Positions 47,597-58,080 of a stretch of 64,000 nt of DNA are shown piece after piece. A model generated the notes under the pieces. The model was not told the DNA's origin. It searched no databases and was given only the letters and a program-made list of their open reading frames with translations. This stretch comes from Agriotes lineatus. Lineage: Eukaryota > Arthropoda > Insecta > Coleoptera > Elateridae. A program made the translations under genes and the position numbers. Within the stretch, counting starts at the first letter, position 1; each line of letters opens with the position of its first letter. The stretch lies in assembly GCA_940337035.1 (NCBI GenBank), contig OW679200.1, forward strand, positions 19,385,090 through 19,449,089, read 5' to 3'.

Positions 47597-47835
47597 CTAT
47601 TCATGGTTTTCCAATGATGGAGGGATCCATACCAGACGTTTGTCAAGCCCCAAGTTCCATCTTGGGCGTAAGATTGAGGTCACTATCGGGATGTTTGTGC
47701 TTATTTCTACTATAACTGAGCCGTGCTGGCTGTAAGGGAAGTCTGACAGGATGCTTCGGGTTGTTTTGACTAAGCTATGCTTTTTATCTGCAGCGACCAA
47801 GCACAGGTCGGGATCCTAGTCTCGTCCCCATGCAA
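47597..47835 (-). pseudogene. LINE endonuclease fragment
   Basis: The minus-strand frame contains GRD-DPDLCLVAADKKH, ILSDFPYSQHGSVIVEIST and IPIVTSILRPRWNLGLDKR. These match the end of a LINE apurinic-type endonuclease (NPDLxFV, DxPxSQHxPVxI, KPRWNFxKA). It is isolated, with no reverse transcriptase next to it. Confidence 0.7.
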
Positions 47836-48506
47836 GTGATTTAAAGGAGCCACGTTCTCAGGCGTCAAAGATAAGGTGATATACATAGTTTTATTCTCTC
47901 CAGTTTACTAATGCCTCTTCATTTTTATCGTACATTTTAACCAATTGTTTTTGTCACTTCACGATGACTTCTCGCATAGTCACTGTAGTTTCTTATGCAA
48001 ACCTATTTTGAAGTGAGAAGAAAAATGGCGGCAAACAATCCTATGGCCACAGTGTGATTATAAAGTCACTGTATTTATATAGGTAATAAGTACTCAGATT
48101 TATTCCAAAAAATAGATACAATATTTTCATTGATACGTATTTGAGTTATTTTATAAAAAATAAAGTAATAATCATACTAAATTTTAAGCAAGAAATAACA
48201 TGATATTAACACTGTAGAGTATAAGTGATACAATTTTAATATAAAACGATATCACTATAACAGTAACAATTCGTAGAATTAGTAAAAATTGTGAATTCAT
48301 AGAGATTTTCTTAACACCACTATTATACAGTAAAACTTACATAATACTATAGCACAGGTAGGTATATGTAACTTATAATTTAATATACATTGTTTATTAC
48401 ACAAGTGATATTGAATAGTAATAGGAGATAGGTACTGCTATTTTTCAATTTACATTTACATCCCGTCAATTTTAAAATTTTAACTAATACCATAGAGCAC
48501 ATAATT
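47836..48506. other. AT-rich intergenic, no gene seen
   Basis: Very AT-rich DNA without a recognisable frame or repeat. Confidence 0.4.
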
Positions 48507-48510
48507 ATAT

Positions 48511-49141
48511 TGTTACGTTTTTAACGTTCGGGCTATTTAAAAATTATAACGACGCTTCTTGTATTAAACATTTATTTACAACTATTAATTATGATTATTT
48601 ACAAATACACGAATTACTTAAACTACGAACTATTGGCACTATTTCTAACAACGATACATTTATTTATTATTTACACTGGTTAAACTTCAACTATTTATGT
48701 GGCTGTTTACGCGTTTAACACTAATGATTTATGTGGTTATCGTTATATGTTATTTATTTCACTTGGGTTAATGGGTTATATACACAAGGGTCTATTTATA
48801 TAGGAGCGCTTTGCTGCCGAATTTCTAACTGAACTCAGGACTGCGGGAGAACTGCCTGCGGGTCCGACGGCCGGGTATTTATATGGCCAATAATTCCCTT
48901 CCGGAAGTTTCCAGATAGTCTCGACTATTCCAGCATAATTCTCGCAAATGCATGACGCATTTAACCTCGGGCGTGTTCTCAGGGCGCCTGTTCTAAATGA
49001 CTCATCGCGCACACCTGCTTCTGCCTGCTGCTTCTGATTCACGAGCTGGCGGCCGCCTGCAAGGTCGCCTCTCGAACGTCGAGAACACTCTGGGCACTGG
49101 GTCGGATCTCCGGGGCAATGACCAGCTGTAGAATCGTTACA
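48511..49141. mobile_element. Solo LTR, family 2, target duplication ATAT
   Basis: 631 bp from TGTTACGTTTTTAACG to GAATCGTTACA, flanked by ATAT (48507-48510, 49142-49145). Shares CGACGCTTCTTGTATTAAAC and CAACGATACATTTATTTAT with 33980-34491. Both copies are GC-rich only in their last third. Confidence 0.85.
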
Positions 49142-49145
49142 ATAT

Positions 49146-51664
49146 GCTCTTTGCTAATACTGTACTATTTCAATTTTAATTCTTATTTTGCACAATTCAA
49201 CAGATTATGAAAATAAATGTTTATTTTAAGAATGAATTTTCACATTTTTTTACAAATCTTCCTTAAATATATGGTCCAAAGGCATGCCCAAAATTGTCTT
49301 ATTTTGAATTATATCTCTTTTGGTTCATCGTGCTTCAAAATATTCAATACTTTGCCAAATGACACCTATAAAACATGTATCGGGAAAACTCCAGTATAGC
49401 CCACTATTACATTTCGACATTTACGGAATATGCCCATAAAAAAACTGTTATGCCAGTGGTGAAACTGGATTTTAAGCTATGGATAAGAGAAATACTCATT
49501 GGGAAATTCAATATTATATACGACGATTGGATTAACTGCTTGTTTTACGGTGATACACAGGCATTTTTGTACTAAGTACACACAAATCTTAAACAGCAGC
49601 TAACTTAAATTCGCACCTTGACGGAAGCCAAGATTGGGTCTGGCATGAGAGTCTTGTGTTTTGCCTCCAGTGTCTGAACATTTGTAGAACCTCCGACAAA
49701 CTGAGAATCACCATGAACCTAAGCACCAGTGAGCTATATTGGGGTTTAGCCCATGTATCTAAAGTAATTTAGATGTTATAAAGCATATTAAATTACCGAG
49801 AAAATTTCTACAAATGATGTTATATCATTTGCGTTTTGGATTTGAACTTTCCAATTTCCATTAATTGTAATAAATTGATGAAAACACCTTACGACTCATA
49901 TTTCTTCAACATTCAAACCCCTTTGTGGTATTTTATTGTATTGAGAGATCAGTCATTTTCAATAACATTCTTTCACTTCAGCAAATGAATTGTTAAATTT
50001 TATTTTGACGTTAGCAATTTTTGGTTACCTACCAAGTGTCACTCACACCGTTAAAACAATTCTATTCTTTTTATTACATCACCATGGTTTTCCGCAAAAG
50101 CTTATTTTGACATTGGATAAAAAAGTTTGTTTGTTTGTTTGTTAATGGACAAGGTTTAGACCAGCGTACATACTGCAATGGCATTATGTTATATTATAAT
50201 TATGATTTATAATTTAATGAATAAATACACACCCGACACATATTTTTATTTCCGTTTAAAATCAAATTTTTACTGATTAAAAGTAAATGAATATATGTAT
50301 CAATGGGTTCATTGAATTCAGTGTTTTGCCCTTTTTAGTATTGCGCACATCTGCAAGTTAGATAAATTATGGCTAGCTCTATTTTTCGGTAGGCATGTAC
50401 TCAAAATCTGGTTGGGTTCACCTATTTGTTCAAAATAAAAATCCCCGTGATACGCCACTGGGCTATGAAATTTAGAAGTAGCAAACACGCAGACTCGCTG
50501 CTCTGTCAATAATATCTATCAGCAAATCGATTCTACGTGCAGTTCATTTCTGTGTGATTATAGTGACTTTAAAAGCAAATCCATGAACAAATTAGCAGGT
50601 AATTCAAATCTCGCGCTTTATTAAGCGTTCCTAATCGTGTTTTGTTTTAGATCGTTGGCGGCTTCCTCTCATAAGGCTCGTTCCTCATGGTAAATTTCGT
50701 AGCTCTAGCACGCTTATTTGCTTGGCACCACTAACCTGACCTTCCTTAGGCTGCGGCAACTTGCTCCGACAGCTTCTCCTGCTGCTGGCTGTTGGATGCT
50801 GCAACTGCTGTGCTGGCCTCGTATACACCGGGCGGAACTGCTGACACCCTCTCTCAGGCTCTGGAACTTTTTTGAAGCCCGCAACTGGTGCTCGAAAACT
50901 GGATCTGGGCTGCCGATCTTGTCGGAAGCGGTCACCGGAGAAAATATTTTTAATGTGATGGATTTATACACCCACACTCTCACATGTGCACTGTGAACTC
51001 CTGATTACGCCGGTATAATTCTTTTTAATTTATTTTAATGTTAAAAGGTATGAAATTAAAATAAACCAGACACAATTTAGCTTGTCATGGAATTAATTTA
51101 TTTCCATTGTTTTATCTTTTTTGTTTGTTAACAACAATTGCCTATCTGGCTACATAAAAACGGATGTTAACTGAATACAATGCAATTACTTATAATCTAA
51201 ATTTACAACTTAATTTATAAAACTGTACATAATCTTACTTTCTAAATTATTGTTTGTTCATGTTTGTAATTTATCTAAGTTCTAGCGCCACTCACGAAGT
51301 TTTATTTTAATTGTTTGTTCACTTGTGCCATTACACTGACTTATTTTTATACACACAAATCTTGTCCATTTCCTGTAGTGTGATTTTTTTGCAGTTTTAT
51401 AAATCCTGTCTGAATTTCACCAATCTTCAAATATCACTGCTCCCTTTTCTTATAGCCTTATTCGACCTAGTATTGTGCTCTTTTTTGCACTATATTGAAC
51501 ATTCTGTCCTTCTTACCTTTATTTAAAAAGTTCTTAGAACTGTACTTATTCAATTAAACTGATATGTAAATTTAATTAACCTGCATGTAATAAATCCCTT
51601 TGGTGATAGATTTGTTGCATTTTGATTGGCTTTACTTTGCACCAACCTCTTAATTTATGTTAAT
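49146..51664. other. Intergenic, no confident gene
   Basis: Two adjoining plus-strand frames (49217-49399, 49375-49575) end just before TACTAAGTACACACAAATCT, a motif that recurs at 57087 inside the inverted cassettes. This hints at a transposon relic, but I cannot name a domain. A (GTTT)n microsatellite lies at about 50127-50145. A GC-rich island at 50714-50996 is open on both strands (92 and 89 codons) and could be an LTR-like or promoter region; no homology is recognised. Confidence 0.35.
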
Positions 51665-51769
51665 TGATATTTCAGTCATCCCGAAAAAGAAGCAGAGACA
51701 GTTAAGAGGAGTAGAAAAATACCAAGTTCTCCGAAAATACAAAGTGCAAAAGAAGAGGGGATAACAAAC

Positions 51770-52438
51770 ATGGATAAATTGGAAAAACTAATAATGGGAC
51801 TATCTTCTCAGATTCAAGATATAAAGACAGACACCAGCAGTACAAATATGGCCATAAAAAACATCACCAACCAGCTGGAAAAATACGGAGAGGAAATAAG
51901 AGCCTTAAAAGAAGAGTCCCTGAGGAAAGAAGCCGAATGGGAGAAGGAAAAATCAGAACTCAGAAGCGAAATTGGACAATTGAAGAAGAAGATGGAAAGC
52001 CAAGAAGGAAGCGAAAAGAGAAATAACATAATTATCAGGGGTGCAGATTTTAGCAAAGTAAACACCAAACAAGAAGTGAAGGAATTTATAAGGAAAGAGA
52101 TAGGAGTAACCACAAATATAGCGGAAGTATATCGGGTAGGAATCCAAGAAAGGAAGGTGACAGTAGTAAAGTTGGAGAACTTTGAACAAAAAATAGAGGT
52201 ACTAAGACAAAAAAGAAGACTAGGACAACAGGAAATTTACATAGATTGCGACCTAACCCAAGAAGAGCAGAAGATACAGGCAGCTATAAGAAACGTAGCC
52301 AGAGATGAGAAGGCCAAAGGAAGGAAGATCAAAGTGGGGTTAAGAAAAGTTGAAATTAATGATACTATATATGAATGGTCCGAAAAAGAAGGAGGAAGCC
52401 TGATAAAGAAAGAAGTTCGGGCCCCAAAAAACTTATAA
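51770..52438 (+). CDS. LINE ORF1 protein (5'-truncated), coiled coil + RRM-like domain
   Basis: 222 residues from the first ATG. The frame is open about 30 codons farther upstream, to the edge of the insertion, so the natural N-terminus is missing. Residues about 8-85 form a heptad-rich coiled coil (LKEESLRKEAEWEKEKSELR). Then comes KRNNIIIRGADFS, typical of the first strand of the RRM-like domain of L1-type ORF1 proteins, and a basic C-terminal domain (EVLRQKRRLGQQEIYIDCDL). Such proteins bind the element's RNA as trimers. ORF2 begins inside its last 64 nt in another frame. Confidence 0.85.
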   Translation: MDKLEKLIMGLSSQIQDIKTDTSSTNMAIKNITNQLEKYGEEIRALKEESLRKEAEWEKEKSELRSEIGQLKKKMESQEGSEKRNNIIIRGADFSKVNTKQEVKEFIRKEIGVTTNIAEVYRVGIQERKVTVVKLENFEQKIEVLRQKRRLGQQEIYIDCDLTQEEQKIQAAIRNVARDEKAKGRKIKVGLRKVEINDTIYEWSEKEGGSLIKKEVRAPKNL

Positions 52439-55400
52439 GGACCACAGCTGAAGGTAAAACGGTAACGGATCGGGCTAGGAATACGGATATGAAACGGAAT
52501 TACTATACACAACCACAGCAAAGGAATAGGGAGTGGAAGCTAGGGAAATGGAATATTAGAGGAATTAGTGGTAAAGAAATGGAGCTAGTAGAACAATTTG
52601 AAAAGCAAGATTTTACAGCAGTAGCTATCACCGAGACTAAGAAAAAAGGCTGCGGCACGCAGTGGATAGGAGACGGAAACCTATTAATATATGGAGGAGT
52701 AGACGAAAAGGAATGGACCCAATCGGGAGTAGCATGCCTAATCCCAAAGGACAAAGTAGGAAAACTAAGTAAATGGGAACATATAAATGATAGAATATTA
52801 AAAGTAATAATAGAAATTGAAAGAAATAACATAATAACAATGATAATAAACTATGCACCAGGAGAAGACGACAAGATAGAAGTAAAGAACCAATTCTGGA
52901 CGCAACTACAACAAACAATTGAAAATTGTGAAGGTACTTTGATATTACTTGGAGACTATAATGCAAGAGTGGGGAATGAACATAAGAAATGGCAGGGAGT
53001 AATAGGAAAGCACGGAGAAAACACCATAAACAAGAACGGAAGAAGACTATTACAATTCTGCATCGACAACGATTTGATCATAAACAATACATTTCAAGAA
53101 CACAAATGGATACATAAAATAACAAGAGAAGTACACACACGCAATGAACGCTCAATAATCGACTATATAATAACATCTAGAAACTATAAAAAGGAAATAA
53201 AAGACGTCAGAGTTAAAAGAAGCTACGAAGCAGGTACGGACCACTATCTACTAGAGGCTAAAATTAAATCGAACAACATAATAAAGAATATAGAAGAAAA
53301 TAAAAGTAGTGATATAACAGAAAAAATTAAGAGCTTTAAGCTACGAGACCCACAAATCAGGTATGAATATGTAGAAGAGACAGAAAAAGAAATAGATAAA
53401 TATAGCAATTATGAACAAATAACAAACCTGGAAGATAAATGGGAAAGATTTAAAGAAACATTACTAAAAATAGCAAGAAAAGTATGCGGATACAGTAGAA
53501 GCAGAAAAAATAAGAAACAAACAAGCTGGTGGAGTGAAAATATTAAGAAAGAAGTTAAGGAAATGAAAAAATTATGGAAAAAGTACTTACAAAGTAGAAA
53601 ACAACAAATACATGAAAGCTACAAAATGCAAAGAAATAAAGTTAAAGTAATGATTAAAGAGGCAAAAACCAAATCTTGGGAGGAATTTGGTAGGAAAATG
53701 CAAGAAAACAGTGAAGAAAACAAAAAACTATTTTATAGAACCTTAAGAAGTATGAGAAAACAGAATGGAATAGCACTCAAACAAATAAAGGACCAGCATG
53801 GAAATATTATAACAGATGAAGGGAAAATAATGGAAAGATGGCAAGAATATTTTACAGAGCTATTAAATAGCGAAAGTACATCAGAATACGAAAGTGGAAG
53901 TAACTATAAAAATACAAATGAAAAAGAAAAGGAAGAGAACAATATAGAACTGGAAGAATTGGAAGAAGCACTATGTAAGCTAAAAATAGGAAAAGCAGCC
54001 GGATGTGACCAACTAGATGCGGAACTGCTAAAGTACCTTGGATCAAACGGGAGGAAAGAACTATTAGAAATATTAAACATGGCCTGGGAAACTAAAAGGA
54101 TACCGAAAGAATGGAATATAGCAACAATCCTACCGATATATAAAAAAGGCGACTCGAAGAACTGTGAAAACTACAGGGGAATATCACTACTATGTGCAGG
54201 ATTGAAAGTTTATGAAATAATATTGGAAAATAAATTAAGACGGAGGTTGGAACCAAAACTAGCAGACGCCCAAAGTGGATTTAGACCAGCGCATAGCGTA
54301 CAAGATCATAATTTCACACTGCAACAAGTAACAGAAAAAGCGCTAGCCAAAAATGAGCAAATACTTCTAGCATTCTTAGACATGAAAAAAGCATTCGATA
54401 TGGTGAGCAGGACAGGAATTTGGCAAAGTCTAAAGAATAAGAATGTAGAAGAGGAGCTAATAGTGGTAATACGAAGCCTATATGAAAATACGCTGAACCA
54501 AGTACGAACGGGAAATAGAACTACAGGAACATTTAGAAACAATGACGGAGTGAGACAGGGAGGGGTATTAAGCCCACTACTATTTCTAAGTGTTATGGAT
54601 GAAGTGATTAAGAAATGCTGGGAAAAAACAAAAAAGTACAATGTAGGGTACAGAAATATGCAAACAGTGAAGGTCGAAGCATGGGTTTTTGCAGACGACA
54701 TAGTACTAATAGCAAAATTAGAAAGAGAACTAGAAAATAACATAAAAATTTGGACTACAGAGCTAAAGAAATATAATCTCGTAATAAACACGGAGAAAAC
54801 AAAAGTGATAGCAGTAACAAATAATAAGATAAATATAAATATAGACATAGATGGAAGTAGAATAGAACAAGTAGATGGGTACAAGTATTTAGGAATAATG
54901 CTAAATGATAAAGGAACACAAGAAGATGAGATTGGCGCCAGAATAAATACAGCAACCAGAGTATATTATGCATTATATAAAAACTTTCTGAATAGAAAGG
55001 AGATAACAATAAAAACAAAAATGGCTGTCTATCAAACAGTATACCTACCAATCCTAACGTACGGGGCTGAAAACTGGGTCCTGAACGAAAGCCAAAGGAA
55101 ACGATTACAGGCCGGCGAAATGCGATATTTAAGAAAAGTACTAGAAGTGAGAAGAATGGACAAAAGAGGAAATGACGATATCAAACATGAACTAAAAGTA
55201 AAATCATTGAATACCGAAATAGAAGAGAAGAAACTGAAATGGTGGGGGCATATGACAAGAATGAAGGAGAACAGGCAGGTAAAGAATATATGGGAGGCAA
55301 GGAAAATTGGGAGGAACCGAAGGGGACGACCAAGGAAAGTGTGGAACAACAGTGTGAGCGAGATCTTAGAGAAAAGAGGAAAAACATGGACCGCGGCGAA

Positions 55401-55452
55401 GCAATTGGCCAGAAACAGAAAGGAGTGGCGTAAATTCATAGAGGAAAACTAA
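52375..55452 (+). CDS. LINE ORF2: apurinic-type endonuclease and reverse transcriptase
   Basis: 1,025 residues, uninterrupted. Endonuclease, residues about 57-300: KLGKWNIRGISGKE, ITETKKKGCG, LLGDYNARVG, SIIDYIITSR and GTDHYLLEA. Reverse transcriptase, about 530-800: LKIGKAAGCDQLDAELLKYL, KKGDSKNCENYRGISLLCAG, LDMKKAFDMVSR, GVRQGGVLSPLLF, and the active site FADD at 772-775. The C-terminus has KLKWWGHMTRMKENR and GRNRRGRPRKVW, common in insect LINEs, and no RNase H. The protein nicks target DNA and reverse-transcribes its own RNA onto the nick. It overlaps ORF1 by 64 nt in the -1 frame, so it would be made by reinitiation or frameshifting. Confidence 0.93.
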   Translation: MVRKRRRKPDKERSSGPKKLIRTTAEGKTVTDRARNTDMKRNYYTQPQQRNREWKLGKWNIRGISGKEMELVEQFEKQDFTAVAITETKKKGCGTQWIGDGNLLIYGGVDEKEWTQSGVACLIPKDKVGKLSKWEHINDRILKVIIEIERNNIITMIINYAPGEDDKIEVKNQFWTQLQQTIENCEGTLILLGDYNARVGNEHKKWQGVIGKHGENTINKNGRRLLQFCIDNDLIINNTFQEHKWIHKITREVHTRNERSIIDYIITSRNYKKEIKDVRVKRSYEAGTDHYLLEAKIKSNNIIKNIEENKSSDITEKIKSFKLRDPQIRYEYVEETEKEIDKYSNYEQITNLEDKWERFKETLLKIARKVCGYSRSRKNKKQTSWWSENIKKEVKEMKKLWKKYLQSRKQQIHESYKMQRNKVKVMIKEAKTKSWEEFGRKMQENSEENKKLFYRTLRSMRKQNGIALKQIKDQHGNIITDEGKIMERWQEYFTELLNSESTSEYESGSNYKNTNEKEKEENNIELEELEEALCKLKIGKAAGCDQLDAELLKYLGSNGRKELLEILNMAWETKRIPKEWNIATILPIYKKGDSKNCENYRGISLLCAGLKVYEIILENKLRRRLEPKLADAQSGFRPAHSVQDHNFTLQQVTEKALAKNEQILLAFLDMKKAFDMVSRTGIWQSLKNKNVEEELIVVIRSLYENTLNQVRTGNRTTGTFRNNDGVRQGGVLSPLLFLSVMDEVIKKCWEKTKKYNVGYRNMQTVKVEAWVFADDIVLIAKLERELENNIKIWTTELKKYNLVINTEKTKVIAVTNNKININIDIDGSRIEQVDGYKYLGIMLNDKGTQEDEIGARINTATRVYYALYKNFLNRKEITIKTKMAVYQTVYLPILTYGAENWVLNESQRKRLQAGEMRYLRKVLEVRRMDKRGNDDIKHELKVKSLNTEIEEKKLKWWGHMTRMKENRQVKNIWEARKIGRNRRGRPRKVWNNSVSEILEKRGKTWTAAKQLARNRKEWRKFIEEN

Positions 55453-55531
55453 CCGCTAGAGGAAATATACCTCGACACCTTCGGGTACAAGAGGTCATCG
55501 ATTATGAATGAATGAATGAATGATATTTCAG

Positions 55532-55847
55532 TGACTCTAATTTACGACTTGAGCTATGCCTTATTGCCATTCATTCTAAAGTAGTTTCAATTAATATCGG
55601 CAATGCTTGACCGATGTAATCATGAATTAAAATTTCTAATGTGACTTCTTGCAATTGCCTGCTTACCCCAGCTCTGTGCTTTATTGACTTGCTTTAATTA
55701 TTGATTCTACAAGCAGAGTTACTGCTAAAAACCATTTCAATACATCAAACAAGTAGAGACACTCATGCCAAATGTTGAAACCTGTCTAGAGTGCCTAGGA
55801 CAGTAACTCGGGGGGTATTTCTAAGCTTGACTATCAGATGGCAGTAC
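55532..55847. other. Spacer between the LINE and the cassette array
   Basis: No gene. A TCAGATGGCAGTAC motif at about 55833 has a partial inverted counterpart on the far side of the array (about 62947), which may mark the original host sequence. Confidence 0.4.
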
Positions 55848-55867
55848 AAAGTTCTACCAACTAGTGT

Positions 55868-56213
55868 ACCTGTATAATACTTTAGTAAGAGTAGAGCAAA
55901 CAGCGAAAAATTTTGGATCATTTTTTCATGGCTACCAAGATTTAATGATATATTGAAAAACAAGGTTGGTAAAACTGCCACACGAGTTGTCAGTTTCATC
56001 AAATTCAAGGTTAGCAGGTTAAGTTTTGTGTCAGTCTATGTCAAAACTGACGCAAAACCTAACCTGCTAACCTCGAATTTGATGAAACTGACAACTCGTC
56101 TGTCAGTTTTACCAACCTTGTTTTTCAATATATCATTAAATCTTGGTAGCCATGAAAAAATGATCCAAAATTTTTCGCTGTTTGCTCTACTCTTACTAAA
56201 GTATTATACAGGT
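55868..56213. mobile_element. Array cassette 1: 346-bp palindrome with shared core
   Basis: The ends ACCTGTATAATACTTTAGTA and its inverse continue through GTAGAGCAAACAGCG and GGATCATTTTTTCATGGC. The arms are about 120-160 bp and almost perfect. The centre is the GGTTAGCAGGTTAAGTTTTG core (55993-56088); its midpoint (56040.5) equals that of the outer arms. Confidence 0.85.
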
Positions 56214-56434
56214 ACACTACTACCAACTAGAGTGAGTTGGGACATGTAGGCGACTCACTTTGGATCCACAAACCATGGAGTACCTGATTTTTGTTGAATT
56301 CAAATTTTATGCAGATCCTGCATACCCATGAACAGTTGTGACTATGGCAACCATTACAAATTAGAATCACATTTTGTGACAGTTGTGACAAATACCAAAT
56401 ATTTTAAATTTGTTGAAACAAAAAATAGTGTACA

Positions 56435-56660
56435 ATGACTGGTTGTTCAACGATTAATTGTAAAAATCGAACAGATCAGGGTCTCTGGCTAAATAACAGC
56501 AAAATTAAGAATTGCAAAGCAAAAATCCATTTATAGAATGTACATTTTGCCGATGATCAGTTTTTCCATAATAAAATCGAATGGGATGCATAGAAGGCTC
56601 AGTTGACGGCTGGCATCCTCTTTAAACCGGAAGCCCTTCAAATTCAAAAGCTAGTATAAT
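56435..56660 (+). pseudogene. Degenerate THAP-type zinc-finger frame, left copy
   Basis: It starts MTGCSTINCKNRTDQG, the C-x4-C and NR start of a THAP DNA-binding domain. About 50 nt that the right copy retains are deleted after it. The following HL-stop-NVHFADDQF has a TAG where the third zinc ligand of the C-x2-H half should be. THAP domains are found in P-element-type transposases and in host transcription factors. Confidence 0.5.
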
Positions 56661-57464
56661 TTTAAATTGTTGTCCTAATGTCTAATTGTATGGGTTTGGG
56701 TTCAGTTCTTATAAATAAATAATTGTTAATCATTTTCTAATTAAATTTAGAAAACAGTGGGGGCTACTAGCAAGTGGCACAAAAGAATGTCGTGTCCAAT
56801 TCCAAGTAAATTTCAGTTTTTTTAAAATGTATTTCTTAAAATAATTAATAATTAGTTCCTATTGCTCATTCTCGTTTTACCACGAATTATGTATTACTCT
56901 TTAATATGTAACTAAATTATCTGATTCACATTAAAAGCACAACGTACGACTAGTAAGTAAAGGGAAAATGCAGTATCGTGGACCACTCGAAAATACCTTG
57001 AAATTGTTCGCGCAGTTCTCGTTGTAACAGCATCAACAGAAGCAATTTGAACTATCATTCCTGGAGCTAGTAATATAGGTGGGTACTAAGTACACACAAA
57101 TCTTAAACTTGCAGCTAACCTAAAATAATAGCTCCTGCACATGAGGCAGAAGTGGTCTATGATACTGCATTTTGGCCTAAATAAATTAGTTTGCTAACTC
57201 GTTGAATAGCTTTACAGTTTCTCACACTCCAACCGCAGTTTGTCCCATGAAATTACCTATTTGAAAAATATCCACCTCGCAGCTCAGTTTTAGTTATCAG
57301 CCGAGTGTTGTCTCCTTTGGCACACAAATCGTATACGAAAAATGGGGTGTGAACGTGCTTGAATAGTTTCAACGTGCTTGCATCAGCTTCACTCCGTATA
57401 GAATTCTTCTTTTCATTGATTATCATGCTGCCAGTGTTTGGTGTTATACTATTATTAGTGTCTT

Positions 57465-57556
57465 TAATCTCTGATACTTCTTTGGGGCGTGAATCTATAA
57501 TTCATATTCTTTTTTGGGTATTTCGCCCAAAAAAGAATATGAATTATTAGTGTCTT
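57465..57556. repeat. 92-bp insertion with a perfect hairpin
   Basis: AATTCATATTCTTTTTTGGG and its exact inverse flank a 7-nt loop (57498-57545). The segment lies between direct copies of ATTATTAGTGTCTT (57451-57464, 57543-57556). The inverted partner cassette has the uninterrupted site, so this arrived after the cassettes were duplicated. Confidence 0.75.
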
Positions 57557-58080
57557 CTCGTTACACTTGTCTGTACAACTGTTCGAGTACTTGTTCGTTA
57601 ATGCTGTTCATAGCTAATGTTAAGTTGACCAAAATAACGCTGTGGAAGTTGAATTGCAACATCTCAAATTTACTAACCATCCTAACCCACACCTAAGTTA
57701 TAAGCAGAGGTTTTTCTTAACACAAGATTTCAATACCTGTTTATTTCTAACTGCAGTTCTATGTGAACTCTGAAATACTTTTTATCATAACCTGAAAACA
57801 CACTAGGACTAAAAAAAGTAGCTAAATTTAACCGTTCTACATAATTAAATTTATTTTTCTTGAAATTTGCTTCAGATTTCTAAAATGAATGAATTCTTTG
57901 ATTTGACATGTCAGTTAATGTCACTTTTGTGTTTGTCATAAATTTCTTTCATACTTTATTCAAATTAACAAATGAAATATAGTTCTGCTAAATCACATGG
58001 TCCTTGATTTGTGGATCCAATGGCTCAACTCAGGAACTCTAATATACACTAAATAAAGGGACTGTACTACCAACTAGAGT

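Larger units (their letters stand above)
51676..55520 (+). mobile_element. 5'-truncated, otherwise open LINE retrotransposon
   Basis: Flanked by exact copies of TGATATTTCAG (51665-51675 and 55521-55531), the target duplication. The element starts inside ORF1, runs through overlapping ORF1 and ORF2 and ends in a (TGAA)n tail at 55505-55520. The complete ORF2, exact duplication and lack of stops show a recent insertion. The clade is not settled: apurinic-type endonuclease, L1-like ORF1 and a WWGHMTRM...GRPRK tail, with a tetranucleotide rather than poly(A) tail. Confidence 0.92.
56234..58031 (+). mobile_element. Array cassette 2: 1.8-kb inverted-repeat element with THAP relic
   Basis: The ends GAGTTGGGACATG...TTGGATCCACAAA and TTTGTGGATCCAATGGCTCA...ACTC are inverted. 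The whole unit is about 90% identical, by eye, to 60240-62008 in the opposite orientation. It carries a decayed THAP-like frame near its left end and a 92-bp hairpin insertion at 57465-57556 that the other copy lacks. Confidence 0.7.

Noticed and set aside
52503..55439. Minus-strand frames of up to 192 codons
   Set aside because: They are antisense to the LINE ORF2; their Leu/Phe/Ser-rich composition is what an A-rich sense strand produces.
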